A stretch of 10,238 bases of DNA from Thermoflexus sp. (GCA_017743605.1 JAGHYO010000063.1:1-10238), one strand, 5' to 3'. Positions 1-7,147 are shown, numbered from the stretch's first letter. Numbers and translations: made by a program. The notes: a model not told the origin generated them from the sequence alone.

Positions 1-2
1 CC

Positions 3-371
3 TTTGCTCCCCGCCCCCGCCCCGTCGACGAAGCCCAAATCCGTCAGCTCCACGGGCGGGTCGATGAGCTCTACCGGCACATCGCCAGCGGGGTGATCCC
101 GGACCTGGGCTCCACGGAGCGGGCGCTGAACGGGCTGAAGCAGGCCTGCGAGGCGCTCTTGAAACCCGATGGCGATGATGAGGCAGGATACTATTACGGC
201 CTCGCCTCGACCCGCTACGCCATCGCCCGCCGGCTCTGGCGCTGGTCTTACACCCACGGGGTTTTCGTGTTCCCCTGGGGGCTGGCGTGGCTGGGCGCGT
301 ATCTCCAGGCGCTGACCGCTGGGCGAGGCTACAGGGCTCGGGTGGTTCCTCCCGCCCACGAGGGGATCTAG
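3..371 (+). CDS. Membrane protein of unknown function, N-terminal portion, open at the left edge and ending at an amber codon
   Basis: The frame is open from the first bases of the window, so the true start lies outside. The visible part is 122 residues. It begins with a charged, probably helical soluble stretch rich in Arg, Glu and Ala, followed by one hydrophobic segment (GVFVFPWGLAWLGAYLQALT, about residues 81-100) that looks like a membrane helix. It ends at TAG (369-371). The next in-frame codons lead straight into the 381-695 reading frame without a frame change, so the two are most simply halves of one protein. From memory, Chloroflexota hypothetical proteins of this type carry the WGGLGGV segment inside a single chain. 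The alternative is two translationally coupled genes. No function is known to me. Confidence 0.55.
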   Translation, partial: FAPRPRPVDEAQIRQLHGRVDELYRHIASGVIPDLGSTERALNGLKQACEALLKPDGDDEAGYYYGLASTRYAIARRLWRWSYTHGVFVFPWGLAWLGAYLQALTAGRGYRARVVPPAHEGI

Positions 372-380
372 GAGCCCATC

Positions 381-695
381 ATGTGGGGCGGCCTGGGCGG
401 GGTCTGCAGGATCTTCTATAGCCTCTACTGGCACGTAGCCATCCGGCGGGACTTCGATCGCCAGTGCGTGATGTGGTATCCCGTCCAGCCGATCCTGGGC
501 AGCCGGATCGGGACGATCATCTTCGTGATCATCCCCGTCGGGTTCTTCACCATCCGGGGGACCCCTGCGCCAGCCAACCTGCTTTTCGCGTATCTGATCG
601 CTTTCATTTCCGGCTTCCAGCAACGTTTCTTCCTGGAGCCCATCGAACGCATCGTCCAGACCTTCACCCCCAATCCGAGGAGCGGGAACTCTTAA
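381..695 (+). CDS. Membrane protein of unknown function, C-terminal portion after the in-frame amber codon
   Basis: This reads 104 residues in the same frame as the preceding open frame, three codons after its TAG. AGGAG at 370-374 overlaps that stop and lies 6 nt before this ATG, so the fragment could be translated on its own. It starts with WGGLGGV, then a short loop ending DFDRQ, a hydrophobic helix near residues 41-58 (GTIIFVIIPVGFFTI region) and a second one near 66-78 (LLFAYLIAFISGF), and ends in QQRFFLEPIERIVQTF. From memory, these elements match the C-terminal half of Chloroflexota hypothetical membrane proteins. fabD starts 17 bp downstream, so the two are probably co-transcribed. 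Whether this is a genuine small gene or the downstream half of a broken one is open. Confidence 0.6.
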   Translation: MWGGLGGVCRIFYSLYWHVAIRRDFDRQCVMWYPVQPILGSRIGTIIFVIIPVGFFTIRGTPAPANLLFAYLIAFISGFQQRFFLEPIERIVQTFTPNPRSGNS

Positions 696-712
696 GTGAG
701 GAGGGATGCGGG

Positions 713-1660
713 ATGTCTCCGCGGCTCGCTTTCGTCTTCCCCGGCCAGGGCTCTCAGTATGTTGGGATGGGCCGGGCGCTGTATGAGAACTTCGCCGAAG
801 CCCGGGCGATCTTCGAGGAGGCCGATCGCCGGCTGGGATACGGCCTCTCGCGGCTCTGCTTCGAGGGGCCAGAGGAGCAGCTGAACGACACGTTCTACAC
901 CCAGCCGGCGCTGCTCACTGTCTCTATCGCCGCCTACGAGGCGTGGCGGACCCGGGGCGGGCTTCCGCCCGATCTGGTGGCCGGCCACAGCCTGGGGGAG
1001 TTCTCGGCCCTGGTGGCCGCCGGGGCCCTTGCTTTCTCCGACGCCTTGGGGCTGGTGCAGGAGCGCGGACGGTGGATGAAATGGGCAGGCGAGCAGCAAC
1101 CGGGAGCGATGACGGCGGTGCTGGGCCTGGAGCGGGCCGTTCTGGAGGAGATCTGTGAGGAAGCCTGGCGAGAGACTGGGGAGGCCGTGGTGGTCGCCAA
1201 TGACAACTGCCCGGGGCAGCTGGTGATCTCCGGAGGCCAGCGGGCCATCGCTCGGGCCGGCGAGCTCGCGCGAGCCCGGGGCGCCCGTCGGGTGATCCCC
1301 CTGGCCGTCAGCATCGCGGCCCACTCTCCCCTGATGGCCCCTGCTGTGGAGCCCTTCCGGTCAGTGCTAGAGACCATCCCCTTCTCCCCGCCCCGCGTCC
1401 CGGTGATCGGGAATGTGGAGGCCCGCCCCCTCGACGGCCATCCCGATGCTCTGCGGGGGGAGCTGGCCGGCCAGCTCACCGCCCCCGTCCGCTGGACGGA
1501 GAGCGTGCGCTGTATGGTGGACCAGGGGGTGGAAGTCTTCATCGAGTTCGGCCCCCGGGATGTGCTGAGCGGCTTGATCCGCCGCATCGCCCCGCATGTG
1601 CGCACCCTTCGGGTGGAGGATCCGGAGACGCTGACGCAGGCCTCACTGGCCCTCGCTTGA
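713..1660 (+). CDS. fabD: Malonyl-CoA:acyl carrier protein transacylase (FabD)
   Basis: FabD moves the malonyl group from malonyl-CoA to acyl carrier protein, supplying the extender unit for cytoplasmic type II fatty acid synthesis. The protein is 315 residues, the usual length. Visible motifs in order are FPGQGSQ (9-15), GHSLGEFSAL with nucleophile Ser93 (91-100), the QERGR arginine (Arg118), the GAMTAVLGL loop (131-139), NDNCPGQLVISG, and AAHSPLM with catalytic His204. These match the Ser/His/Arg set of the E. coli enzyme. Near the C-terminus are QLTAPVRWTESV and FIEFGPRDVLSGL. The ATG at 713 is chosen because GAGGAGGG (698-705) precedes it by 7 nt and the family N-terminus begins there; the frame is open further upstream but overlaps the previous gene. 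No other fab gene is adjacent. Confidence 0.96.
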   Translation: MSPRLAFVFPGQGSQYVGMGRALYENFAEARAIFEEADRRLGYGLSRLCFEGPEEQLNDTFYTQPALLTVSIAAYEAWRTRGGLPPDLVAGHSLGEFSALVAAGALAFSDALGLVQERGRWMKWAGEQQPGAMTAVLGLERAVLEEICEEAWRETGEAVVVANDNCPGQLVISGGQRAIARAGELARARGARRVIPLAVSIAAHSPLMAPAVEPFRSVLETIPFSPPRVPVIGNVEARPLDGHPDALRGELAGQLTAPVRWTESVRCMVDQGVEVFIEFGPRDVLSGLIRRIAPHVRTLRVEDPETLTQASLALA

Positions 1661-1661
1661 A

Positions 1662-2114
1662 TCAGCGCTCCAGGACCCATGGATCGAGGGTCCGCTCGTA
1701 GGAGAGGATCTCATCCTCGCGGAAGAACAGCCCGATCTCAAAGGCGGCGGTCTCCGGCCCGTCAGAGCCATGAACCAGGTTGCGCCCGATGGTGAGGCCG
1801 AAGTCTGCCCGAATGGTCCCCGGCTCCGCCTTTGCCGGGTCCGTCGCCCCCATCGTCTTGCGCACCACTTCGATGGCCTGAGGCCCCTCCACCACTATCG
1901 CCACCACTGGCCCGGAGGTGATGTAACGGATCAAGCCCTCATAAAAGGGCTTGCCTTGATGAACCGCGTAATGCCGCGCGGCCAGCTCCGGGGTGATCCG
2001 CATCATCCGCAACGCCACGATCTTCAATCCGCGGCGCTCCAGACGAGCGATGATCTCCCCAATCAACCCCCGCTGCACACCATCCGGTTTGATGAGCACC
2101 AGCGTCCGCTCCAT
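1662..2114 (-). CDS. ndk: Nucleoside-diphosphate kinase
   Basis: Ndk transfers the gamma-phosphate from ATP to nucleoside diphosphates through a phospho-histidine intermediate, balancing NTP and dNTP pools in the cytoplasm. The product has 150 residues, the normal size. It opens with ERTLVLIKPDGVQRGLIGEI, the family N-terminal signature, and carries NLVHGSDGPE with catalytic His115. RADFGLTIGRN just before it supplies nucleotide-binding residues. The second Ser of the usual HGSDS is Gly here, a mild variation. GGAGG (2125-2121 on the minus strand) lies 6 nt before the ATG. The frame is open far upstream, but that part overlaps the alpha-galactosidase gene and is not coding. The galactosidase stop is 50 bp upstream, so ndk is probably the last gene of the qor-galactosidase-ndk transcript. 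Its stop is one base from the fabD stop. Confidence 0.97.
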   Translation of the reverse strand: MERTLVLIKPDGVQRGLIGEIIARLERRGLKIVALRMMRITPELAARHYAVHQGKPFYEGLIRYITSGPVVAIVVEGPQAIEVVRKTMGATDPAKAEPGTIRADFGLTIGRNLVHGSDGPETAAFEIGLFFREDEILSYERTLDPWVLER

Positions 2115-2164
2115 GAACCGCCTCCATCGCGCAGGGTTCTGAAGTGGATCCGGCAAACCGCGGA

Positions 2165-4405
2165 TCAGGGCGAAGCCCGGCAGGCCTCCAGCACCCCGGT
2201 CCCTTGAAACGCCAGCTCGACCCGCCAGAGGCCCTCCCCTGCCCGCTCGGTTGCGCATGGCCTCCCGTCCCACCAGATCTCCAGCGCGCCCCCCTTGCCC
2301 GGGATCCCCAGCCAGACGGCTCCCTGCGCCCGGGCTTCCCGACGGAGCACCCAGCGCCCGCGCGACGCCCCCTCTTCCCCTTCGACCACTTCCACGCCCG
2401 GCAGGATCCGAAGGGTGGAGCCCACCCATTGCGGGCCGGGCTGGATCGGCCGAAGAACCCAGAGGGCGGCCCCGTGCGGCGGCAGGTCCACCGGGAGGCT
2501 CCCGGTTAGCCGCTGGGCGAGGCCAGACCATCGCTCAAAGCCCCAGATCTCCTCCGGGAGGCCGAGGTCGCTCAGGCGCAGCGCCGTCCGCCAAGGGCGA
2601 TCCTCTGGATTCAGGAGCCCCACCCACATTGCCGGAGCACCGCAAAGGGCTCCCGCCCGGCGTATCACCCGGGGGAACTCCTGTTGGAAAAGATCCCATA
2701 TCTCTGGCCGATCCCCTGTAGGGGGAAGCAGCGCTGCCCAGAGCGCTCGCCGATCCTCCGGGAGCTCCGTCACCGGGTCGCTGATCAGGATCATGCCCCC
2801 GCTTAGGGCGACGGCGGTGAGCATCAGGCGGATCTCATCCTCCGTGAGGGAGGTGGCATGGGCGCGCAGCAGCAGGCAATCAGGATCGTTCCACCACCAT
2901 CGGCGGTGCATCCAGGACCGAGTGAGGGTGTTCCGAACGGCGTTCCGCGCCGCTGGGAGGCTGCGCTCGGCCCGCAAGGGGCGGCTCAGGCCGAACATGC
3001 GCGGCCCCCAGTGGGGCGCCACATCCGGGCCGATCCGCATGCCGTCCACCAGGCCGATGGCAGGGCCTAAGGGGCAGCCACATCCAAGCAGGAAAGCGGA
3101 GTCCCCGGCTGCCTCGCGGATCGCCTGGAGCCCCCGGCGGAGGGCGTGCGCCCGGGTGGCCTTCGGATCATAGCGGCGACCAGGCAACGCCGCCGCATAC
3201 AGGAAATCCAGCTTCAGGTAAGGGAACCCCCAGCGATGGACCACGGTGTGGATCAGCTCTTGAAGCCACGCCTCCACGCCGGGATGGGTGGGATCCAGGG
3301 CGCGGAGCCAGTGATACCAGTTGAAGCCGGCGGAGACCGGGCGACCCCGCGCATCCCGCAGCAGCCAGTCGGGATGTGCGCGGACGATGGAGGTCTCCGG
3401 CCACGCCATGAAGGGAGCAAGCCACAGACCTGGCGTGAAGCCCGCCTCCCGGATCTCCCGGGCCAGCGGGGCCACGCCCTCGGGGAAACGGGGGCTGAAC
3501 TGGGTCCATTCCCCCACCGCGGCCTGGAAGCCGTCGTCGATCTGGATCAGCTCCACGGGGAGAGCGTCTTGTCCGGCCGCGAGCGCCTGCAGGTTCAAGC
3601 GGACGTCGGCATCGCGCACGTGAGTGTAATAGAAATACCAGGAGCACCAGCCAGAGGGGACGTGCGGCCGGGTCCGGGGCTGCATCGCCCGGGCGACCGC
3701 CTCCGCGTAGCCTCCGAATGGATCGGGATCGGGGATCTCACGCGTCTCCACCCAGATCCACTCGGAGGCGATCTCCTCCTCGGGGGCGACAGAGATCCCG
3801 TCCAGCTCGGCACACACGTGGAGCTGAGGCGCCCCGCGCGTGTTCAGCTCGATCTTGACGAACTGATCCGCAGTGGTGATCTGTCCGACGATCAGCGCTC
3901 GCTCCCCTGCGATCAGGGCGGCGACCAGATCGCTGCGTCGCACGCCGGGGGGGCCGGGGGGCGTGGCCACATCAAAGGTCATGGGGGCGCCCAGGGGCCC
4001 GAAAAGGGTCCCGGCGTCCCGACCTCCCGCTGGGACGGTTCCCGCGAAGCTCCAGGAATGGAACCCGTTCTGGTAGAACCGCCAGCGGGAAGACGGCAGG
4101 GGCGCCTCCACTGGCCCGGTCAGCACCGCCGCCCGGCGTAGGGCGATGGGGGAAGCCGCGCGCCGGCGCAGAAGCAATCGGACCGCGGTCGCCCCCCTAT
4201 AGCGACGCAACCGGCGGATGGCCTCCCAGCCGGGCGCCTGGAAGACCTGCCGGAGCTCCTCACCGGACCCGTGGAGATCTTGGATAGGGGAACGCTGCTC
4301 CTCTGTTAGATGCCAAACGGTCGACGGCCAGGTCCGACCGTCGACTGCCTCGAGGGCGATCCCTGCGGTCCACCGCAGGCCAGAGGGGTCCAGGAAGACG
4401 AACAT
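2165..4405 (-). CDS. Alpha-galactosidase, glycoside hydrolase family 36 (melibiase type)
   Basis: This 746-residue protein has the GH36 layout: an N-terminal beta-sandwich (about 1-240), a TIM-barrel catalytic domain (about 245-570) and a C-terminal beta domain. Barrel motifs are GWCSWYFYYTHV (252-263), IQIDDGFQAAVGEW, GLWLAPFMAWPETS, YLKLDFLY with likely nucleophile Asp400, and MRIGPDVAPHW with likely acid/base Asp461; WMHRRWWWNDPDC follows. Family members hydrolyse terminal alpha-1,6-galactose from melibiose, raffinose and galactomannan by a retaining mechanism. GH36 also includes other alpha-galactosyl and alpha-GalNAc enzymes, so exact substrate is inferred. There is no signal peptide, so the enzyme is probably cytoplasmic. 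The nearest GGAGG lies 11 nt before the ATG, slightly far, but no better in-frame start is present. The gene starts 34 bp after the oxidoreductase stop. No sugar transporter or regulator accompanies it. Confidence 0.9.
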   Translation of the reverse strand: MFVFLDPSGLRWTAGIALEAVDGRTWPSTVWHLTEEQRSPIQDLHGSGEELRQVFQAPGWEAIRRLRRYRGATAVRLLLRRRAASPIALRRAAVLTGPVEAPLPSSRWRFYQNGFHSWSFAGTVPAGGRDAGTLFGPLGAPMTFDVATPPGPPGVRRSDLVAALIAGERALIVGQITTADQFVKIELNTRGAPQLHVCAELDGISVAPEEEIASEWIWVETREIPDPDPFGGYAEAVARAMQPRTRPHVPSGWCSWYFYYTHVRDADVRLNLQALAAGQDALPVELIQIDDGFQAAVGEWTQFSPRFPEGVAPLAREIREAGFTPGLWLAPFMAWPETSIVRAHPDWLLRDARGRPVSAGFNWYHWLRALDPTHPGVEAWLQELIHTVVHRWGFPYLKLDFLYAAALPGRRYDPKATRAHALRRGLQAIREAAGDSAFLLGCGCPLGPAIGLVDGMRIGPDVAPHWGPRMFGLSRPLRAERSLPAARNAVRNTLTRSWMHRRWWWNDPDCLLLRAHATSLTEDEIRLMLTAVALSGGMILISDPVTELPEDRRALWAALLPPTGDRPEIWDLFQQEFPRVIRRAGALCGAPAMWVGLLNPEDRPWRTALRLSDLGLPEEIWGFERWSGLAQRLTGSLPVDLPPHGAALWVLRPIQPGPQWVGSTLRILPGVEVVEGEEGASRGRWVLRREARAQGAVWLGIPGKGGALEIWWDGRPCATERAGEGLWRVELAFQGTGVLEACRASP

Positions 4406-4439
4406 CGACGAACAGGCCTCCGAGGAGCGGGGATCCAGG

Positions 4440-5408
4440 TTATGTGGTCAGCAGCACCTTCCCCACCGTCTGGCGGGAGGCCAGGCGGCGGTGGGCCTCC
4501 GGGGCCTGCTCCAGGGGGAAGGTGGAGTCAATGAAGACCTTCAGCTGGCCGGTCGCCACCTGATGAAGCACCTCCCCTGCCCGCCAGAGCAACTCCTCCC
4601 GGGTCAGCAGATAATGCCACATGGAGGGGCGGGTGAGGAACAGGGAGCCCTGCTGGTTCAGGATCTGCGGATCGATGGGGGGAACCGGCCCGCTGGATTG
4701 GCCGAAGAGCACCATATAGCCGCGGGGGCGCAGGCAGTTCAGGCTCTTCTCAAAGGTGTCCTTTCCCACAGAGTCGTAGACCACATCGACGCCGCGGCCG
4801 TCGGTGAGGCGCTTGACCTCCGCTTCAAAGTCCTGCTCGGTGTAGATGATCACCGCGTCCGCCCTCAGGCTGCGCACGACCTCCGCCTTAGCGGGGGAGG
4901 AGACCGTGGCGATCACCCGAGCGCCCTGGCGCTTGGCCATCTGCACCAGCAGCGTCCCGACGCCTCCGGCCGCTGCGTGGATGAGACAGGTCTCCCCGGG
5001 CTTGAGGGGATACGTGCTGACTGTGAGAAACTGCGCGGTGATGCCCTGGAGCAGGGCTGCCGCCGCCTGCGGGAAATCGATGCTGGAGGGGAGCTTCACC
5101 AGGCGATCCGCGGGCGCCACGTTGTATTCCGCGTAGGAGCCGGAGACGCCAGCGTATGCCACCCGATCCCCCTCCCGAAACTCCGTCACCCCGGGGCCGA
5201 CTGCGGCCACCTCCCCTGCCCCCTCCTGTCCAGGAATGAAAGGAAGCGAGATACGGTAGAGGCCGGTCCGATGATAGATGTCGATGAAGTTCACCCCGAT
5301 AGCCCGAAGGCGGACCAGTACCTGGCCGGGGCCGGGGGTGGGGGCGGGGATCTCGTCCACCTGGAGGACTTCGGGGCCGCCGAACTGATGGATCCGAACC
5401 GCGCGCAT
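4440..5408 (-). CDS. NADPH:quinone oxidoreductase, zinc-free medium-chain dehydrogenase family (QOR/zeta-crystallin type)
   Basis: This 322-residue protein is full length for the family. The N-terminal GroES-like domain contains MRAVRIHQFGGPEVL and NFIDIYHRTGLY, the latter characteristic of bacterial QOR, and PGQEGAGEV. The Rossmann domain has HAAAGGVGTLLVQMAK (around residues 144-159), the quinone oxidoreductase version of the nucleotide-binding loop. The zinc-binding cysteines of alcohol dehydrogenases are absent. Such enzymes reduce quinones or other activated enones with NADPH in the cytoplasm, and the true substrate here is unknown. GGAGG lies 9 nt before the ATG. The gene is first in a minus-strand series with the alpha-galactosidase and ndk. 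No good promoter was found directly upstream, so transcription could also continue from selC. Confidence 0.93.
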   Translation of the reverse strand: MRAVRIHQFGGPEVLQVDEIPAPTPGPGQVLVRLRAIGVNFIDIYHRTGLYRISLPFIPGQEGAGEVAAVGPGVTEFREGDRVAYAGVSGSYAEYNVAPADRLVKLPSSIDFPQAAAALLQGITAQFLTVSTYPLKPGETCLIHAAAGGVGTLLVQMAKRQGARVIATVSSPAKAEVVRSLRADAVIIYTEQDFEAEVKRLTDGRGVDVVYDSVGKDTFEKSLNCLRPRGYMVLFGQSSGPVPPIDPQILNQQGSLFLTRPSMWHYLLTREELLWRAGEVLHQVATGQLKVFIDSTFPLEQAPEAHRRLASRQTVGKVLLTT

Positions 5409-5477
5409 CGTCTTCTGCCTCCGCGTGAGGAGGGATAGATCTTTATGAGCGCAGACGTGATTGCGGGCCTACCAGGG

Positions 5478-5500
5478 AAGAGCACCTCGGAACAGCTCTT
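5478..5500 (-). other. Weak stem-loop between selC and qor
   Basis: AAGAGC (5478-5483) and GCTCTT (5495-5500) form a 6-bp stem with an 11-nt loop, 30 bp past the tRNA-Sec 3' end on the minus strand. No U-rich tract follows, so it is a poor terminator candidate. It could instead be a processing or pausing element, or mean nothing. Confidence 0.25.
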
Positions 5501-5529
5501 GGGGGTACAGCCGGACGCTCTGCCCATCA

Positions 5530-5623
5530 CGGGAGCGGATGGGAATCGAACCCACCCCGGGCCGCGCCGCGGCCCGACACCGGTTTTGAAGACCGGGGGC
5601 CTCACCAGAGACCAACCGCCCCC
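5530..5623 (-). tRNA. selC: tRNA-Sec (anticodon UCA)
   Basis: The folded minus-strand sequence has every hallmark of a bacterial selenocysteine tRNA. The acceptor stem has 8 bp (GGGGGCGG with CCGCTCCC, one G-U) and joins directly to a 5-bp T stem (GTGGG/CCCAT) with loop TTCGATT. The D arm has a 6-bp stem (GGTCTC/GAGGCC) and a 4-nt TGGT loop. The anticodon stem is CCGGT/ACCGG with loop CTTCAAA, so the anticodon is TCA. The long variable arm is an 8-bp GC stem with a 3-nt loop. The discriminator is G and CCA is not encoded; the genomic bases there are TGA. The length is 94 nt before CCA addition. This tRNA is charged with serine and converted to selenocysteyl-tRNA, which reads UGA with SelB. 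The intact fold argues for active use. Confidence 0.96.
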
Positions 5624-5629
5624 AGAGGG

Positions 5630-5635
5630 ATTATA
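5630..5635 (-). promoter_or_regulatory. selC promoter -10 box
   Basis: On the minus strand a perfect TATAAT lies 6 nt before the first base of tRNA-Sec, which places the start of transcription at or next to the mature 5' end. The hexamer 17 nt upstream is TTCCTG, a poor -35 box, so the promoter may depend on other contacts. Confidence 0.65.
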
Positions 5636-5692
5636 TCGATCTTCGGATGAATCAGGAAGGACTTATGGCCGTTTGCTTTCACCCCACAACGA

Positions 5693-5721
5693 AATCGGGG
5701 CAGGAGAACCCTGCCCCGATT
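5693..5721 (-). terminator. Hairpin after the BMP-family gene, probable terminator
   Basis: A perfect 11-bp inverted repeat (arms 5693-5703 and 5711-5721, AATCGGGGCAG against CTGCCCCGATT) encloses a 7-nt loop, 37 nt past the stop codon. In the minus direction it is followed by TCGTTG, so the U tract is weak. The position between this gene and the selC promoter fits transcript separation. Confidence 0.6.
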
Positions 5722-5758
5722 CGGTGCCCTGAACCGGGATCTATGGGAAAGGCCAAGC

Positions 5759-6784
5759 TCATTGCGGCTTGGCCGGCGGCACGTTGGTCTTGATCGTGCC
5801 GTCTTGCAGCCCCTTCTCGATCTCCGCCAGCTTCTGGCGGACTTCCTGGGGGACCTGGCTGTCCAGTTCATGGAAGGGCGCCAGGCGCACCGGGCCGATC
5901 ACATTGCCGCCCTGCCACTTCCCCTCGTAAGCGGCCTTGATCAGATTGAAGGTCCCCTCGGTGAGGTCCTTCATTGCGCTGCTGAGCAGGACGCTGCGGG
6001 CCTCCGGCACCGTGTAATACTGATCAACGTCCACGCCGATGGCCAGGCACTTCTTGGACTCGGCGCAGGCGATGAGGGCCCCGTTGCCCGTCTTGCCGCC
6101 CGCCCCGAAGATCACGTCCACGCCCTTATCTACCAGGGAGAGGGCGGTGGACTTGCCCCACTCGGGGTCCGTGAAGGTCTTGTCCAGCCCCACATCGTTA
6201 TGGTAGACCACCAAGATCTCCACGTCGGGGCGGACGTATTTGGCGCCGACGCGGTAGCCCTCGCCGAAGCGCCACACCGGCGGGACGGCGTCGGTGCCCA
6301 GGACGGCGCCGATCTTGCCAGTCTTGCTCATCAGGGCGGCCAGGGCGCCGGTCATGAAGCCTGCCTTATCCTCCTCGAAGATCAGCCCGGCGACATTGGG
6401 GAGGACGCTTTCCTGGAACTGATCGACGCCGATGAACTTGACGTTGGGATACTTCTGGGCCGATTCGCGGGTGGCCTCCCCGATAGCAAAGCCCACGGTG
6501 ACAATGACGTCATAGCCAGCATCCGCAAATTGGGCGATGTTCTTCATATAATCGTTGGGGTCCTGGGTCTCGATGTATTTCGCCTCCACGCCCAGCTCCC
6601 TGACCGCCTTCTGCACGCCTTCCCAAGTGCCCTGGTTGAAGGACTTGTCATCGATCTTACCCACATCCGTCACCAAGCCCACCCGGAAGGCCATCCTCGT
6701 CGGCGTCGCGGGCTGGGCGCACGCCGCCAGCAGCAGGGTGAAAACCAGGGTGATCAGAGTCCAGATTCGGATCCGCTTCCACAT
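5759..6784 (-). CDS. BMP family ABC transporter substrate-binding lipoprotein
   Basis: This 341-residue lipoprotein has a short basic N-terminus, a hydrophobic stretch and a lipobox LLLAAC with lipidated Cys22. The mature part opens with VGLVTDVGKIDDKSFNQGTW, the characteristic start of BmpA/Med/PnrA proteins. It continues with FEEDKAGFMTGALAALMSKT and GVDVIFGAGGKTGNGAL. Members bind purine nucleosides or related ligands outside the cytoplasmic membrane and pass them to an ABC importer; the ligand here is inferred only from the family. The ATG at 6784 is chosen because GGAGG lies 5 nt upstream and the signal peptide starts here; the open frame extends further but without coding character. No permease or ATPase gene is adjacent, so the gene is an orphan within the window. 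It is transcribed divergently from arsR. Confidence 0.94.
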   Translation of the reverse strand: MWKRIRIWTLITLVFTLLLAACAQPATPTRMAFRVGLVTDVGKIDDKSFNQGTWEGVQKAVRELGVEAKYIETQDPNDYMKNIAQFADAGYDVIVTVGFAIGEATRESAQKYPNVKFIGVDQFQESVLPNVAGLIFEEDKAGFMTGALAALMSKTGKIGAVLGTDAVPPVWRFGEGYRVGAKYVRPDVEILVVYHNDVGLDKTFTDPEWGKSTALSLVDKGVDVIFGAGGKTGNGALIACAESKKCLAIGVDVDQYYTVPEARSVLLSSAMKDLTEGTFNLIKAAYEGKWQGGNVIGPVRLAPFHELDSQVPQEVRQKLAEIEKGLQDGTIKTNVPPAKPQ

Positions 6785-6838
6785 GAGGACCTCCGCTCCT
6801 CCTTGGGGTTCCGGACAACCGGCCAGGGCACATCTCGA

Positions 6839-6867
6839 ATTATAAGGGGCCCCTCCCGGCCTGACAA
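6839..6867 (-). promoter_or_regulatory. Sigma-70-type promoter of the BMP-family gene
   Basis: On the minus strand TTGTCA (6867-6862, 5 of 6 bases of the -35 consensus) and TATAAT (6844-6839, perfect -10) are separated by exactly 17 nt. The start of transcription is expected near 6832, giving a leader of roughly 48 nt with the GGAGG site of the gene. The spacer contains the self-complementary decamer AGGGGCCCCT (6845-6854). Confidence 0.75.
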
Positions 6868-7117
6868 GGCCCTTTCTGCACCCCAAGGTTTCGGTCTTCC
6901 AGGCCGAGGGATGGCCTCCAACCCGAGAGGGGCTCGGGTGCTGGACCTGCAAGGACGGCGGCAGCGCTCCGCACTGTTGCCCTATAGAAGCGAGGCCTCT
7001 CCCTCCCCCGGTGCTCTGGGCGCCCTTCTCGATCACCTCGATGATCCTAAAGGCACCGAGCCTGTGATGTTCTGCGTCGGAATTCGTGACAAAAAAACAC
7101 TACCTTGGGGCTGGATG
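6868..7117. other. Intergenic DNA between the divergent BMP-family and arsR genes
   Basis: Together with the flanking sites this forms a gene-free stretch of 375 bp (6785-7159). It holds a 7-bp hairpin (ACCCGAG 6921-6927 with CTCGGGT 6933-6939) and a smaller one (AGGCC 6901-6905 with GGCCT 6913-6917). Neither resembles a known riboswitch to me. Just before the arsR operator is an A7 run (7090-7096 region) in otherwise G+C-rich DNA. No convincing -35/-10 pair for arsR was found. Open frames here lack ribosome binding sites and family signatures. Confidence 0.4.
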
Positions 7118-7147
7118 TCCGGTTATCCTGTTAATCGGATAACCGGA
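7118..7147. promoter_or_regulatory. 30-bp palindrome upstream of arsR, probable repressor operator
   Basis: Perfect 11-bp arms TCCGGTTATCC (7118-7128) and GGATAACCGGA (7137-7147) flank an 8-bp A+T-rich centre, TGTTAATC. The right arm ends directly before the arsR ribosome binding site (GAGGAG, 7148-7153). Size and position fit the two-fold operators bound by dimeric ArsR-family repressors, and suggest autoregulation of the whole operon. A role as an RNA hairpin masking the start region is possible as well. Confidence 0.7.

Noticed and set aside
464..712. Extension of the fabD frame upstream to an ATG at 464
   Set aside because: It overlaps the membrane protein frame. The family N-terminus and a good ribosome binding site both place the start at 713.
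2115..2531. Upstream extension of ndk and other long open frames inside the galactosidase region
   Set aside because: They are shadows in G+C-rich DNA. Ndk family length and the GGAGG site fix the start at 2114.
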